Notes: generated from the sequence alone by a model not told the origin. A stretch of 64,000 nucleotides of DNA from JACMLD01 sp038207265 (GCA_038207265.1 JBBQZZ010000012.1:1-64000); one strand, 5' to 3'; shown: positions 30,211 through 39,495, counted from the stretch's first letter. Program-made: numbers and translations.

Positions 30211-30271
30211 AGTGAATGGTGAGTTATAAATGGTAAATAGTGAATGGTAAGTATTTGACTCACCATTCACT
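30211..30271 (-). repeat. 14-bp intercistronic inverted repeat
   Basis: Perfect arms AGTGAATGGTGAGT (30211-30224) and ACTCACCATTCACT (30258-30271) with a 33-base loop that contains another AGTGAATGGT copy. It lies between the susD stop and the AhpD-like 1 start in the operon. No T-tract follows on the minus strand, so mRNA processing or partial attenuation is more likely than full termination. Confidence 0.6.
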
Positions 30272-30280
30272 ACTCACTCC

Positions 30281-31585
30281 TTATTGTTCTGTAGATGGTA
30301 TGGGCATTGCAGACCATACATCATCGCCTGTTCTGTCTATGGGCAATGCAGCAAGTTTGTCGTACCTGCGCATATCAATCCAGCGATGTCCTTCAAAGAA
30401 AAGAGAGTATCTTCTTTGTCTCAGCATTTCATCAATTAAAGCAGTCTGTGTTACCGCACCAGAATAATCAGGAAGATTATGACCAGCCCTGATTTTATTA
30501 AGCGCTGTAACGGCGTTGGATAAAGAATTGGTTTGAATATTGGCCTCGGCATAAATCAAAATCAATTCTTCATTCCGGATAACTGGTATTGGATCCGTGC
30601 TTGATTTGTATACCCAAACATCTCTGTCGCTGCTTAGACCACTATTTGAAGCTGCAGCTGTGCGTAGTGTAGCTTTTCCTATCCTGTCATCACCCGTGGC
30701 AATGTCAGTCACATAAGAAGGGTGCGCAAGCCGTACTTCACCATTTTGATTTTGTGGAAAGAAAGCGGAGTTCAACTGGTCTCCGCTGCCGGTACTAAAT
30801 TGCTCACTGATGCCGGTATTAAAATCACCATTGAGATCCAGGAATGATGCGTTTAAATCTGTTAATGCAGCTGTCCATTGTTTGCGATATACATCAACTC
30901 TCGCTGCCAATGCGCGATTAAATTTTGTGAGGCCTGCGGCATCGGTAAATCCTGTGAAACCAGGCGTAAGCGAAAAAGCAACATTCGATCCCGTTAGATC
31001 AGATTTTCCTTCGTCCAGCAAGGCTGCAATTGCAGTAATGGATGCATCGTAACCAAGAATGGGCCCCAGTTTATTTGGATCCGCCACATCAACCCGTATG
31101 CCATTGCTATAAGTAAGATTTAGATTCAGTAAAAGCTCATAAGCCTTCAGTGTTTTTGCAAAACCGGTATATGCTTTCTTTTCTTCCTGAGAAATGGTTG
31201 TTGAATTGGTTGCGGCTTCAATAAGCACATTACAATTTTTAACCGCACGGTAGCGCGATGACCACGGATTCGTAATATAAAAGCCCGTATTATTCAGCGT
31301 ACTGTTACCCGAACCCAGTAATTCTGTTACAAACCGCGGATCTGCATTGGAGAAACGGTAGATTTCGCGACCAATTACAGAAACCGCATCCAGGTAAGAG
31401 CCCTCATTATTTCTCATACCAGAAAGTGAACCGGTAACCAAACCATTTAACTGGTCTTTTGAAGCATTCTTTAAATAATCTTCAATGGTGGGGCTATTGA
31501 GGTTGCCATATTCCTTTTTACAGGAAGGCAATACTGCCGCAGCGAGTAACAACAATAGTGTATATCGATTTATTAATCTTTTCAT
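30281..31585 (-). CDS. RagB/SusD family outer-membrane lipoprotein
   Basis: 434 residues. A lipoprotein signal (LPSC, Cys22) is followed by helical TPR-like repeats and the C-terminal SusD signature RQRRYSLFFEGHRWIDMRRY. SusD proteins cap a SusC barrel on the cell surface and capture ligand. At 434 residues it is on the short side for the family. The ligand cannot be read from sequence; its operon partners are four AhpD-like proteins, not glycoside hydrolases, so a polysaccharide is not implied. Confidence 0.92.
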   Translation of the reverse strand: MKRLINRYTLLLLLAAAVLPSCKKEYGNLNSPTIEDYLKNASKDQLNGLVTGSLSGMRNNEGSYLDAVSVIGREIYRFSNADPRFVTELLGSGNSTLNNTGFYITNPWSSRYRAVKNCNVLIEAATNSTTISQEEKKAYTGFAKTLKAYELLLNLNLTYSNGIRVDVADPNKLGPILGYDASITAIAALLDEGKSDLTGSNVAFSLTPGFTGFTDAAGLTKFNRALAARVDVYRKQWTAALTDLNASFLDLNGDFNTGISEQFSTGSGDQLNSAFFPQNQNGEVRLAHPSYVTDIATGDDRIGKATLRTAAASNSGLSSDRDVWVYKSSTDPIPVIRNEELILIYAEANIQTNSLSNAVTALNKIRAGHNLPDYSGAVTQTALIDEMLRQRRYSLFFEGHRWIDMRRYDKLAALPIDRTGDDVWSAMPIPSTEQ

Positions 31586-31605
31586 GATGATAATAATTTT
31601 ACTTT

Positions 31606-34536
31606 TTAGAAATCAATTGTTAAACTAAACATGGCACGTTTGGATGCAGGAAATGGATCCACATCAATACCTGTGGAGAAGCCCGTTCCAAAATTGGAAA
31701 CTTCCGGATCGTAACCTTCGTATTTGGTGATGGTGATATAATTGTTAAGTGAAACACCCGCACGTACACCACGAATTATATGCCCGGGAATTTTACTGAA
31801 TGTATAATACAATCCAATTTCCCTGAAACGCAGGTAACCTGCATTCTGAACAAATCCCCGCGCACTGCCACCGAGGAATGAACCAATTCTTTTGGGCCCG
31901 TTGGCATCGAAATCTGCACTGGTACCGCCAAAGTCATTCAGCAGGGTGGTAAGATTTACGTTATCACCCTTGTATTTCCAATGAACAAGAAAGCGCAATG
32001 TGAGTTTGTTTAAAAAAGTAAATTCATTAAAACTATTCATCTGGAATTTTGGTTCCTGGTTGCCTAAGATGACTAACCCGGTATGATTGGGTTGGTCGGT
32101 GCCTACAATTTGTGTAGCAGACTGACCCTGTTCTATCTGGAATGATCCCAGGCTTGTACCGAAAGAACCCAGAATCACCGGAGGTATTGTAAGTCTCGTA
32201 ACCTTTGAACGGTTAAACCAGAAGTTTACAGAACTCGTCCATTTAAAATTCTTCGCCGATACCGGTTGTGCATTTAAACCTATTTCAACACCCTGGTTAC
32301 TTAAGTCACCCGCATTTATAAATTTTGTAGAGAAACCGGAAGAAGGAGGAACTGTAGCCAGTAAAAGAAAATCAAAGATTTTTTTGTTATAAAAACTAAC
32401 TTCAAAATTCAGTTTACTTTTCAGAATACTGAAATCAATACCAGCTTCAAATTCAGTTTGCCGTTCGGGTTTAATATTTGGATCGCCTCCCTGTATGTTT
32501 ACAATAGAGCCTTGGGTACCTGTTATATTGGAGGCTACCAAAGTAGTAAACTTACTGCCGAACGCTGGAAAGTTAGCAGATTGTCCATATGCAGCACGTA
32601 GTTTAAGGTTATTGAATAAGCCCTCTCCTGCTACGCCCAGTTTTGTAAGATTAACCGACAGGCCGGCTTTGGGATATACATAAAATTTAGAAACATCACC
32701 GTTATTCGTAGATCTGTCGAATCGCACCCCGCCTGTTACATTAATAGCATCAATGATGGCGGCTTCCTCCTGTATAAATAATCCGTCATTCTGAAATTTA
32801 TTCCTGAATTGCTGTGCCGTTAACGCGCCACCCTGGTCTACGTTTGACTGGCCCGGTGCAACCTGGGTTGCTACATCCAGTACATTATTAAAATCTCCTC
32901 TTTCCTGTGTAATACCTGCAGAAGTGGTAAATCCTAATTTTTCTGAAGGGTTGAATGTATTCACCAGTGATAAAATATAATTCGTATTCAGGCTTTTTGT
33001 TAAGCCCTCTATGGCAGTTCCTTTGTTAACCGTCTGGAACTGCAGTTCTCTCGGGAACAATGCACTTGTAACAAGATTATAAAAATCAATACCACCCCTT
33101 GCAATGAATTTTGTGGTTGACTTGCTTCCTTTAAACAAAACCGCATCCAGATTAAAGCCTGTACTAAAGCGGTTCACATCTTCATTGCTATGCATCAAAG
33201 CAATTGTTTGCAATACATTGGATGCACCAAAACCGTTAGCTGGATAAACGCCAAATTTATCAGGATGCAGTTCGGCAAAATTGGGTGTTGACGACAAGGA
33301 AATACTATAGGCTACACCGTTATTATCATTGCCTGTTAACCCCCTGTCTGAGGAAGTGTTTACATAATTGGTACTGATGCCAAATTTAATATTATCAGTT
33401 ATTTTATGATCAACATTCAAACGCAGACTTGTATTACGGTAACCTGTGTTCTTTACAATGCCATCTTCATTTTTTTGCGCCGCAGAAAAATAAAAACTTG
33501 TTTTATCATTTCCCCCGGTCATACTCAGGACGCTGTTACGTGTAAAGCCTGTGTTGCCATATACTTCTTTTTCATAGTCATACAATTTTCCAGCTGACTG
33601 CGCGGCAATAAACTGTTGTTTCAACGCTGCACTTGCTATCGGATCACTGGATAAACTGGCTGCGGTTTCAGGCGTAAATTGCCGTACCCCCAGCAATTTG
33701 CGCACTTTAACGAAACCAAGATCCTGTGAAAAACTGATTTTTGTTTTTCCTTGTTTACCGCGTTTGGTAGCAATAATGATTACACCGGCGGCAGCTCTTG
33801 AACCATAAATAGCAGCGGCAGAAGCGCCTTTTAAAATTTCAATATTCTCAATGTCTTCTGCACGCAGGTCTGCTATACGACTGGAAGGATTGTCCTGTGT
33901 AGAAGCATTTCCTCCTGCCGCAGCGGCTGTAACCGCATTTAAACCCGCAGAGGTTGCCGTGTTATCCATAAACACACCATCCACTACATACAGCGGTTGT
34001 GTATTTCCAAATATGGAAGTAACACCTCTCAGTTTTACAGAGAGACCACCACCGGGTGCACCACTGTTTGAATTGATATATGCGCCCGTTACTTTTCCAT
34101 TAAGTGCTGCATCAAAAGTCTGTGCGGGTGCAACACCGTTTAATTCTTTGCTGGAAATAGTACCCACTGCATTGGCGAGATTTCTTCTTTTTACAGTGGT
34201 GGCGAGACCTGTAACTACCACTTCATCCAACCTTGCAAAATCTTCTTCCAGTTTTATTGCTAATTCGGTTTGATTCGATCCAATTTTAATCGTCTGTGAT
34301 TTGAACCCGGCAGAGCTGATAATGACACTGGCATTGGAAGGAACTGATAAGCTGAATTTTCCATCTGTATCGGTAACGGTACCTGTATTTGTTTTTGCAA
34401 TGACTATACTTGCACCAGTCACGGGATTGGATCTGATGTCCGTAACCCTGCCGGTAACTATGCTGCCTTGTGCAAAAAGAAGGGAAGGCAGCAGCACGCT
34501 CAGGAATACCAGCAAGGCAATCATTAATTTTCTCAT
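31606..34536 (-). CDS. SusC/RagA family TonB-linked outer-membrane receptor
   Basis: 976 residues. A signal peptide (LLPSLLFAQ, about residue 23) precedes a CarboxypepD_reg-like domain (ITGRVTDIRSNPVTGAS, up to about residue 95), a plug domain with the SusC signature NIEILKGASAAAIYGSRAA near residue 235, and a 22-strand-type beta-barrel ending in Phe (MFSLTIDF). It imports ligand with TonB energy, together with the SusD partner 20 bases downstream. Preceded by AhpD-like 2 with a 65-base gap. Confidence 0.95.
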   Translation of the reverse strand: MRKLMIALLVFLSVLLPSLLFAQGSIVTGRVTDIRSNPVTGASIVIAKTNTGTVTDTDGKFSLSVPSNASVIISSAGFKSQTIKIGSNQTELAIKLEEDFARLDEVVVTGLATTVKRRNLANAVGTISSKELNGVAPAQTFDAALNGKVTGAYINSNSGAPGGGLSVKLRGVTSIFGNTQPLYVVDGVFMDNTATSAGLNAVTAAAAGGNASTQDNPSSRIADLRAEDIENIEILKGASAAAIYGSRAAAGVIIIATKRGKQGKTKISFSQDLGFVKVRKLLGVRQFTPETAASLSSDPIASAALKQQFIAAQSAGKLYDYEKEVYGNTGFTRNSVLSMTGGNDKTSFYFSAAQKNEDGIVKNTGYRNTSLRLNVDHKITDNIKFGISTNYVNTSSDRGLTGNDNNGVAYSISLSSTPNFAELHPDKFGVYPANGFGASNVLQTIALMHSNEDVNRFSTGFNLDAVLFKGSKSTTKFIARGGIDFYNLVTSALFPRELQFQTVNKGTAIEGLTKSLNTNYILSLVNTFNPSEKLGFTTSAGITQERGDFNNVLDVATQVAPGQSNVDQGGALTAQQFRNKFQNDGLFIQEEAAIIDAINVTGGVRFDRSTNNGDVSKFYVYPKAGLSVNLTKLGVAGEGLFNNLKLRAAYGQSANFPAFGSKFTTLVASNITGTQGSIVNIQGGDPNIKPERQTEFEAGIDFSILKSKLNFEVSFYNKKIFDFLLLATVPPSSGFSTKFINAGDLSNQGVEIGLNAQPVSAKNFKWTSSVNFWFNRSKVTRLTIPPVILGSFGTSLGSFQIEQGQSATQIVGTDQPNHTGLVILGNQEPKFQMNSFNEFTFLNKLTLRFLVHWKYKGDNVNLTTLLNDFGGTSADFDANGPKRIGSFLGGSARGFVQNAGYLRFREIGLYYTFSKIPGHIIRGVRAGVSLNNYITITKYEGYDPEVSNFGTGFSTGIDVDPFPASKRAMFSLTIDF

Positions 34537-34601
34537 AACAATTTTAATTTTAGTGATAAAAAGTTTGTTTTAAAAGGTCCTTTTTCATAAGAATAGTTTA
34601 T

Positions 34602-35165
34602 TTAGGCAGAAGGTTGTTTTGCCGAATAAATATGACTTCCGTCACCAAGCTCTGCTACCTGTTTTGCGCGGAGCGGATAAGAAACCATTTCACCAGGTAT
34701 TGTGGTTGCCAATCCGTCTACATAGCGGTTGAACATACAAAATGCAGCAGCAATCAAAACAGTATCGTGTATATCCTTATCTGTAGCGCACTGTTTTTTT
34801 GCATGTTCCATATCAGCCGTAGTAACAGCCCTCCCGCTTTGCTGAACTTTCGCGGCTATTCCAAGTAATGATTTTAATTTGTCAGAAATAGCTGCATGTA
34901 GATAGTCTGTTCTTACCTGTTCAACCAGTTCACGGTTGCCTTCTAAATAAATGCAGGCAATTTCTCCATGCGAATGATGGCAATAAAAGCAATCATTCAG
35001 GTAAGAGATGCAGGTAGCGATGAGTTCTCTTTCAGCACGGGATAATCCATCGTTGCTTCTCAATAAAACTTCGGCCAACGCGCCCAATGGTTCAGCAGTG
35101 CGCGGGCTGTAAGCGAGTGCTCCCCTGATACCCGGAAAATCATTTTCAAAATTGATGTGTGGCAT
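34602..35165 (-). CDS. AhpD-like/carboxymuconolactone decarboxylase family protein 2
   Basis: 187 residues, paralogous to the other three AhpD-like proteins of this operon. The motif is E47-x11-C59-FY-C62-x3-H66, and the second block HDTVLIAAAFCMFNRYVDGLAT is intact. It lies just upstream of susC and 51 bases after the orphan small-protein gene. The N-terminus MPHINFENDFPGIRG is nearly identical to that of copy 1, so these two are probably the closest pair. Confidence 0.87.
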   Translation of the reverse strand: MPHINFENDFPGIRGALAYSPRTAEPLGALAEVLLRSNDGLSRAERELIATCISYLNDCFYCHHSHGEIACIYLEGNRELVEQVRTDYLHAAISDKLKSLLGIAAKVQQSGRAVTTADMEHAKKQCATDKDIHDTVLIAAAFCMFNRYVDGLATTIPGEMVSYPLRAKQVAELGDGSHIYSAKQPSA

Positions 35166-35216
35166 AGCTTGTTGGTTTTATAATGGGATGATTTTTTTTC
35201 GGCCAGCGCGGTTCCC

Positions 35217-35525
35217 TTAATGCGTACACTGATTTTGCAAGGCAGTGTCTCTTGAGGGAGAAGTGTCATCAGCAAAAGGAGAGAATCCGCAATCATCGGT
35301 AGCCCCAAACTGGTTTACAGGAATGGTCACTATTACTTCCGGGATTGTATCATGCACTTCTTCATGTGTTTCTATTTTTGGGTTCAGCACGTTAATAACG
35401 CCAAGGGATAAACGCTGACTGGGCCCGATATTTTCTGTGATGGATACCGGTAGGGAAGATTTATCATTTTCGCCCGCATATTCGAGGTCAAAATTTCCCG
35501 CATTTAATTGAAATAATATTTTCAT
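35217..35525 (-). CDS. small orphan protein with two cysteines, unknown
   Basis: 102 residues, starting at MKILFQLNAGNFDLEY; a longer frame exists but its first ATG lies inside the coding end of AhpD-like 3. No signal peptide or membrane segment. The middle is a Val/Ile-rich stretch (VINVLNPKIE, IPEVIVTIPV); the tail is Asp/Ser/Thr-rich with Cys79 (DDCGFSPF) and Cys100, ending in CTH. I recognise no family. It sits in the middle of the AhpD-SusCD-MFS operon with 35- and 51-base gaps, so it is probably translated. It could be a substrate or carrier for the redox proteins or a regulator; none is shown by the sequence. Confidence 0.6.
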   Translation of the reverse strand: MKILFQLNAGNFDLEYAGENDKSSLPVSITENIGPSQRLSLGVINVLNPKIETHEEVHDTIPEVIVTIPVNQFGATDDCGFSPFADDTSPSRDTALQNQCTH

Positions 35526-35560
35526 ACATTCATTTTTAATGATTGGATATTGGCCTGTTT

Positions 35561-36109
35561 TCAAGATGTTGTTTTTTGCAGAAGTACATAACCTTTGGCC
35601 ATTCGTTGCCCCATCGCTTCATATATGGAGACATCTGTTGGAGTAAAAGACGCCAGCCCATCTACATAACGGTTAAACATACTGAAGGCAGCAGCTATCA
35701 ATACAGTATCATGTATATCCCGATCGCCTGCACCCGCGTTTCTTGCTGCGTCTATATCTCCAGGGGTAACTTCTTTACCCAAAACCTGCACTTTACCTGC
35801 AATGTTTAACAAGGTTTTCAATTTGTCGCTTATCCCCGACTTCTCCATATTTGCCAGTACATCGTCAACAATATTTTTATCAGTACCATATAAACATCTC
35901 GCCGCGGCGGCGTGACTGTTTTTACAAAAAAAGCAATCGTTCAGATGCGATACATATGCAGCAATCAATTCTCTTTCTGCTTCTGACAAAGGTGACGGCC
36001 CGCGCAACAGAACCTGCGCCAGTTCATACAATGGTTTACCGGTTTCTGGCCTGAATAAAACCAGGCTCCTTATTCCGGGAATGCCCTCTTCAACATGAAT
36101 ATGTGCCAT
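35561..36109 (-). CDS. AhpD-like/carboxymuconolactone decarboxylase family protein 3
   Basis: 182 residues from MAHIHVEEGIPGIRS, the start that aligns with its paralogues; an in-frame ATG 16 codons earlier overlaps the MFS gene. The motif E47-x11-C59-FF-C62-x3-H66 and the block HDTVLIAAAFSMFNRYVDGLAS are present. It follows the MFS gene by 34 bases. Confidence 0.87.
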   Translation of the reverse strand: MAHIHVEEGIPGIRSLVLFRPETGKPLYELAQVLLRGPSPLSEAERELIAAYVSHLNDCFFCKNSHAAAARCLYGTDKNIVDDVLANMEKSGISDKLKTLLNIAGKVQVLGKEVTPGDIDAARNAGAGDRDIHDTVLIAAAFSMFNRYVDGLASFTPTDVSIYEAMGQRMAKGYVLLQKTTS

Positions 36110-36143
36110 AGATTTTTTTTTGAAATGTAAATGATCCGGATAT

Positions 36144-37421
36144 TTATGTATGTTCAATATTCAGCAACGCACTGCTGTCTGGTAAATGGTCAACAATGGT
36201 TTCAACCTTATCTTTTGCAAAAAATGTTACTACCAATCCAATTAAAAAAACCAGCGAAAAAATAAACAGTGAGTTACCATATCCACCCAACTCTGTAACC
36301 AAGACACCTACAAATAATACAGCAGTTGCAGTAAACAATCTCCCGGTATTAAAACAGAAACCTGTGGCAGTACCTCTTATATTCACCGGGAATAAACCGG
36401 GTATATAAACGGATAATACTCCTTGGCTGGCCCCAAAGAAGAGGGCCATGGTTAAAATTTCAGCATAAATAATTGCTGAGAATGCGGTGTTGGTCTTGAA
36501 CATAATAAAGGACATGGCTGTACAAACTGAAAAACAAAGCATCATTGATTTCCTGAGGCCGACGGCATTCGTTAACCAGCCAGAAAGAAATCCACCGATC
36601 AAGCCGCCCATCCCCAGCATCATCATGCTGAGCCCGCGTTGCTGTTGTCCATCACCGTTAGTAATCAGGCTTTGAATCCAGGTTGGTATCCAGGAGAAGA
36701 TGGCCCACATGCCAATCAGCATCGTACCAAAAATAATGGAACCAATAATTAAATCGGTACGATAGCCAGCAGCAAAAATATTTTCGTTTTCCTTTTCCTG
36801 TTGTACAACAGCCTTGCGGTTATTTTTCCATGGGTCGGACTCTTTCAACACCCCTGTCGAAACCAATGCAATACCAACCGGGATAAGACCTACCAGGAAA
36901 CCTTGTCGCCAGGATGAAACAAAATAATCAATCACCCCTGCTGAGAAAATTCCCACAGGAATCGATATCGACCATATACCAATAAAAATTGCCCTTGTTT
37001 TTTTTGGCCATTCTTCCATCAGTATGGTGGTTGTAGTAACCAGTACGCCACCCAACCCAAAGCCACTGAAAAATCGACAGATAACAACGCCCCACCAGTT
37101 GGGCATATAACCAGTGAGCAAAGTAAAAACTCCGTAACTGGCAATGGAAATGATGACCGCTGTTTTTCTTCCCGCCTTATCACTGATCATTCCACAGATA
37201 AAACCGCCGAATGCACCACCGAAAATAAAAACGGCATTGATGTAGGCACTGATATTGTTTAATTCATCGGAGTTTTTATTACCCAATAAATCTTTGACAG
37301 CTACCGGAAGGTAAACAGACATCAAAGTAGAAATGGTTCCGGCAAATGCAGTTCCAAAAAAACAAATGCTGAATAACAACCAGTGATAAAAAGTTATTTT
37401 TTCTTCCCGTACAATAGTCAT
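36144..37421 (-). CDS. MFS transporter
   Basis: 425 residues with 12 predicted membrane helices. The loop 2-3 motif is GMISDKAGRKTAV (near residue 80), the family's G-x3-D-x-x-G-R-K. The layout resembles sugar or aromatic-acid:H+ symporters (Sugar_tr/AAHS type) more than drug exporters. Its ATG overlaps the TGA of AhpD-like 4 (ATGA), so translation of the two is coupled. Within the operon it would move the imported compound across the inner membrane; the substrate is not known. Confidence 0.88.
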   Translation of the reverse strand: MTIVREEKITFYHWLLFSICFFGTAFAGTISTLMSVYLPVAVKDLLGNKNSDELNNISAYINAVFIFGGAFGGFICGMISDKAGRKTAVIISIASYGVFTLLTGYMPNWWGVVICRFFSGFGLGGVLVTTTTILMEEWPKKTRAIFIGIWSISIPVGIFSAGVIDYFVSSWRQGFLVGLIPVGIALVSTGVLKESDPWKNNRKAVVQQEKENENIFAAGYRTDLIIGSIIFGTMLIGMWAIFSWIPTWIQSLITNGDGQQQRGLSMMMLGMGGLIGGFLSGWLTNAVGLRKSMMLCFSVCTAMSFIMFKTNTAFSAIIYAEILTMALFFGASQGVLSVYIPGLFPVNIRGTATGFCFNTGRLFTATAVLFVGVLVTELGGYGNSLFIFSLVFLIGLVVTFFAKDKVETIVDHLPDSSALLNIEHT

Positions 37422-37984
37422 TGTTTATTTTTTAAATGATCATATCCCTGTGGCAAACGATTGTATCCATGATTTTTTAATCGTTCACCCAATCCTTTAT
37501 AGAATGCAGGATCAACCGGTGTAACAGTAGCCAATCCATCTACATAGCGGTTGTACAAACAAAATAATGCTGCTATTAAAACGGTATCATGTATTTCAAT
37601 ATCCGTAGCACCGGCATCTTTTGCCTTTTGTATTGATTCGTCAGTTACGTTCTTACCACTTTGCTGAACCTGCGCAGCAATCGTTAACAAGGCTTTCATT
37701 TTATCACTTACTGGTGCTGTTGATATATCCTGTTTTACTTTGGCAGCAGTGTTTTCTTCGCCCAGTAAAATATTGGCTGCGGCAGTATGAGCAGTGACAC
37801 AAAAAGTGCACTCGTTACGTGATGATACTACCGTTGCAATTAATTCTCTTTCTCCTTCCGTTAAGGTAGAAGGTCCGCGTAAAAGAATTTGTGTGAGTTC
37901 ACGAATGGGAGCCGCGGTTTCTTTACTGTATTCCAGCAATCCGGTAATACCGGGCAGGTGATCTTCTAACGGTATGTAAGGCAT
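37418..37984 (-). CDS. AhpD-like/carboxymuconolactone decarboxylase family protein 4
   Basis: 188 residues, first gene of the operon. The motif E47-x11-C59-TF-C62-x3-H66 is intact. This is the most diverged of the four copies (MPYIPLEDHLPGITG, HDTVLIAALFCLYNRYVDGLAT). The stop overlaps the MFS start codon. No clear -7 box was found in the 193 bases upstream. Confidence 0.86.
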   Translation of the reverse strand: MPYIPLEDHLPGITGLLEYSKETAAPIRELTQILLRGPSTLTEGERELIATVVSSRNECTFCVTAHTAAANILLGEENTAAKVKQDISTAPVSDKMKALLTIAAQVQQSGKNVTDESIQKAKDAGATDIEIHDTVLIAALFCLYNRYVDGLATVTPVDPAFYKGLGERLKNHGYNRLPQGYDHLKNKQ

Positions 37985-38177
37985 GTTTTATTGTTTAAGT
38001 TTTTATAACAATGGTTACCAGGAAAAGCCAGCATTTTTCAACTGAATGTTTTAATATCATTGGAAGAAGAACGCCGCAATTTTATTACAATCGTATCGGT
38101 AATGCCGGAGAAAAACAACTGTTCCGTAATTGACACGGAGGAATGTAATCGGTAAATGAAAATGCAGTGCAGCTTAA

Positions 38178-38729
38178 TTATGACCTGGGCGGCTGAAAGG
38201 GAGATGAAGTATAACTGTCTGGTAATTCGAACTTTGAATAAGAATAGGACTGTAAATACAATTGAACCGGCTGACAAATGTTATAGATTGATACCGCATC
38301 ATTGTATTCGGTGCCGAAAGATTTTTGAATGGACCGGGCAGGGAATTTTTTATCGGAAGAAGGGTTGTTTACTTCGTTGGTGGAATTGAAATAATCATTT
38401 TTGGCTGTAGCAATTTTGTTTCTTTCGTTGTTGGGGATACACAATATATATAATGTGTCATTCACCATTTTGCGTTTTACATACTTATAAAGTACACCAT
38501 CCATTTCTGCTTCACCATCAAAACGCTGGTATTCGGGCCAGTTAGCGGCATAAGGAAGGGGGTAAGGTATTTTTACTTCAACAAGCTCTGCATTATTGTA
38601 AGAACCCAGGTCAATTTTTTCTGAAATTTGAACGGCGGCTTTTTGTTGTAACAAGCCAAATATTGCGCGATAACCTGCCAGGTTAAAGAAATGAATAGTG
38701 AATAAAACTATCGCAATGGTTTTTTTCAA
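38178..38729 (-). CDS. exported hypothetical protein
   Basis: 183 residues. A hydrophobic N-terminus (MKKTIAIVLFTIHFFNL) acts as signal or anchor. The rest contains VEVKIPYPLPYAANW, YQRFDGEAEMDGVLYKYVKRK and YILCIPNN, and looks beta-rich. I do not recognise a named family. It is on the same strand as, and upstream of, the AhpD-MFS operon, but the 193-base gap suggests a separate transcript. Likely periplasmic; role unknown. Confidence 0.65.
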   Translation of the reverse strand: MKKTIAIVLFTIHFFNLAGYRAIFGLLQQKAAVQISEKIDLGSYNNAELVEVKIPYPLPYAANWPEYQRFDGEAEMDGVLYKYVKRKMVNDTLYILCIPNNERNKIATAKNDYFNSTNEVNNPSSDKKFPARSIQKSFGTEYNDAVSIYNICQPVQLYLQSYSYSKFELPDSYTSSPFQPPRS

Positions 38730-38959
38730 TGCAGCCGTTTGGATATTAAATATACTATTTTCCGCCAGAAAAAAAATTCTTTTGGATGCAGGGTATCATT
38801 AAATCGTGCTTGCAAACCAAGCGGCAGTAAATAACATACTTTATTTTTTTGGTAGAGATTCTGTTAATAAGTTTTACCATAACGTGGTATGGAACTGAAA
38901 ATGCTTATCTGTAATTTGCATGTTCAAATAAATTAAGTACGCAGTTAAAAAATGAAATT

Positions 38960-39397
38960 ATGATCAAGTTACAAGCAATCGGCAACCTTGGTAAAGATTG
39001 CGTTACCAATGCAGTAAATGGTAAAAACGTAATCAATTTTAGTGTGGCTCATACAGAGAAATTTCGTGATGCACAGGGGAACCAGAAAGACAAAACTGTT
39101 TGGGTAGATTGCGCCTACTGGACAGACAAAACCGCTATTGCACCCTACCTTCGTAAAGGCACACAGGTGTATGTAGAAGGTGTTCCTGAATTAAAAACAT
39201 ATTCAAAGAATGATGGTACCATAGGCTCATCACTCTCTCTGCGTGTACAAACTGTACAATTACTGGGTAATCGTGGAGATGGTAACAGTGGTCCTGCACA
39301 AAATAGTGGCTACAGCGCAGCCACTTCATCGTCTGCACAAAACAATGTTCCTTCTCCCAATGAAATAACAGAGCCGGTAGATGATTTGCCATTTTGA
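38960..39397 (+). CDS. ssb: single-stranded DNA-binding protein
   Basis: 145 residues. The N-terminal OB-fold (IGNLGKDCVTNAVNGKNVINFSVA, then KTVWVDCAYW and YLRKGTQVYVEG) covers residues 1-105, followed by a Ser/Gly/Gln-rich linker and the acidic protein-interaction tip DDLPF. It coats single-stranded DNA in replication and repair. Tip and length are normal for a host copy. Ends at a strong terminator. Confidence 0.95.
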   Translation: MIKLQAIGNLGKDCVTNAVNGKNVINFSVAHTEKFRDAQGNQKDKTVWVDCAYWTDKTAIAPYLRKGTQVYVEGVPELKTYSKNDGTIGSSLSLRVQTVQLLGNRGDGNSGPAQNSGYSAATSSSAQNNVPSPNEITEPVDDLPF

Positions 39398-39424
39398 TTT
39401 GATTGATTCTGTTCCAGGAATAAA

Positions 39425-39456
39425 AAATGCCCCGCTTTGCAGGGGCATTTTGTTTT
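39425..39456 (+). terminator. ssb terminator
   Basis: Perfect 9-bp stem AAATGCCCC/GGGGCATTT (39425-39433 and 39442-39450) with an 8-base loop, then TTGTTTTT. The stem-rich bases explain why a false upstream start exists for the next gene. Confidence 0.88.
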
Positions 39457-39495
39457 TACACAAATTTATTTTTTACTTTCAAACAAATATGTTGC

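Noticed and set aside
34301..34573. plus-strand frame antisense to the susC start
   Set aside because: Shadow of the SusC N-terminal region; no ribosome site and no family features.
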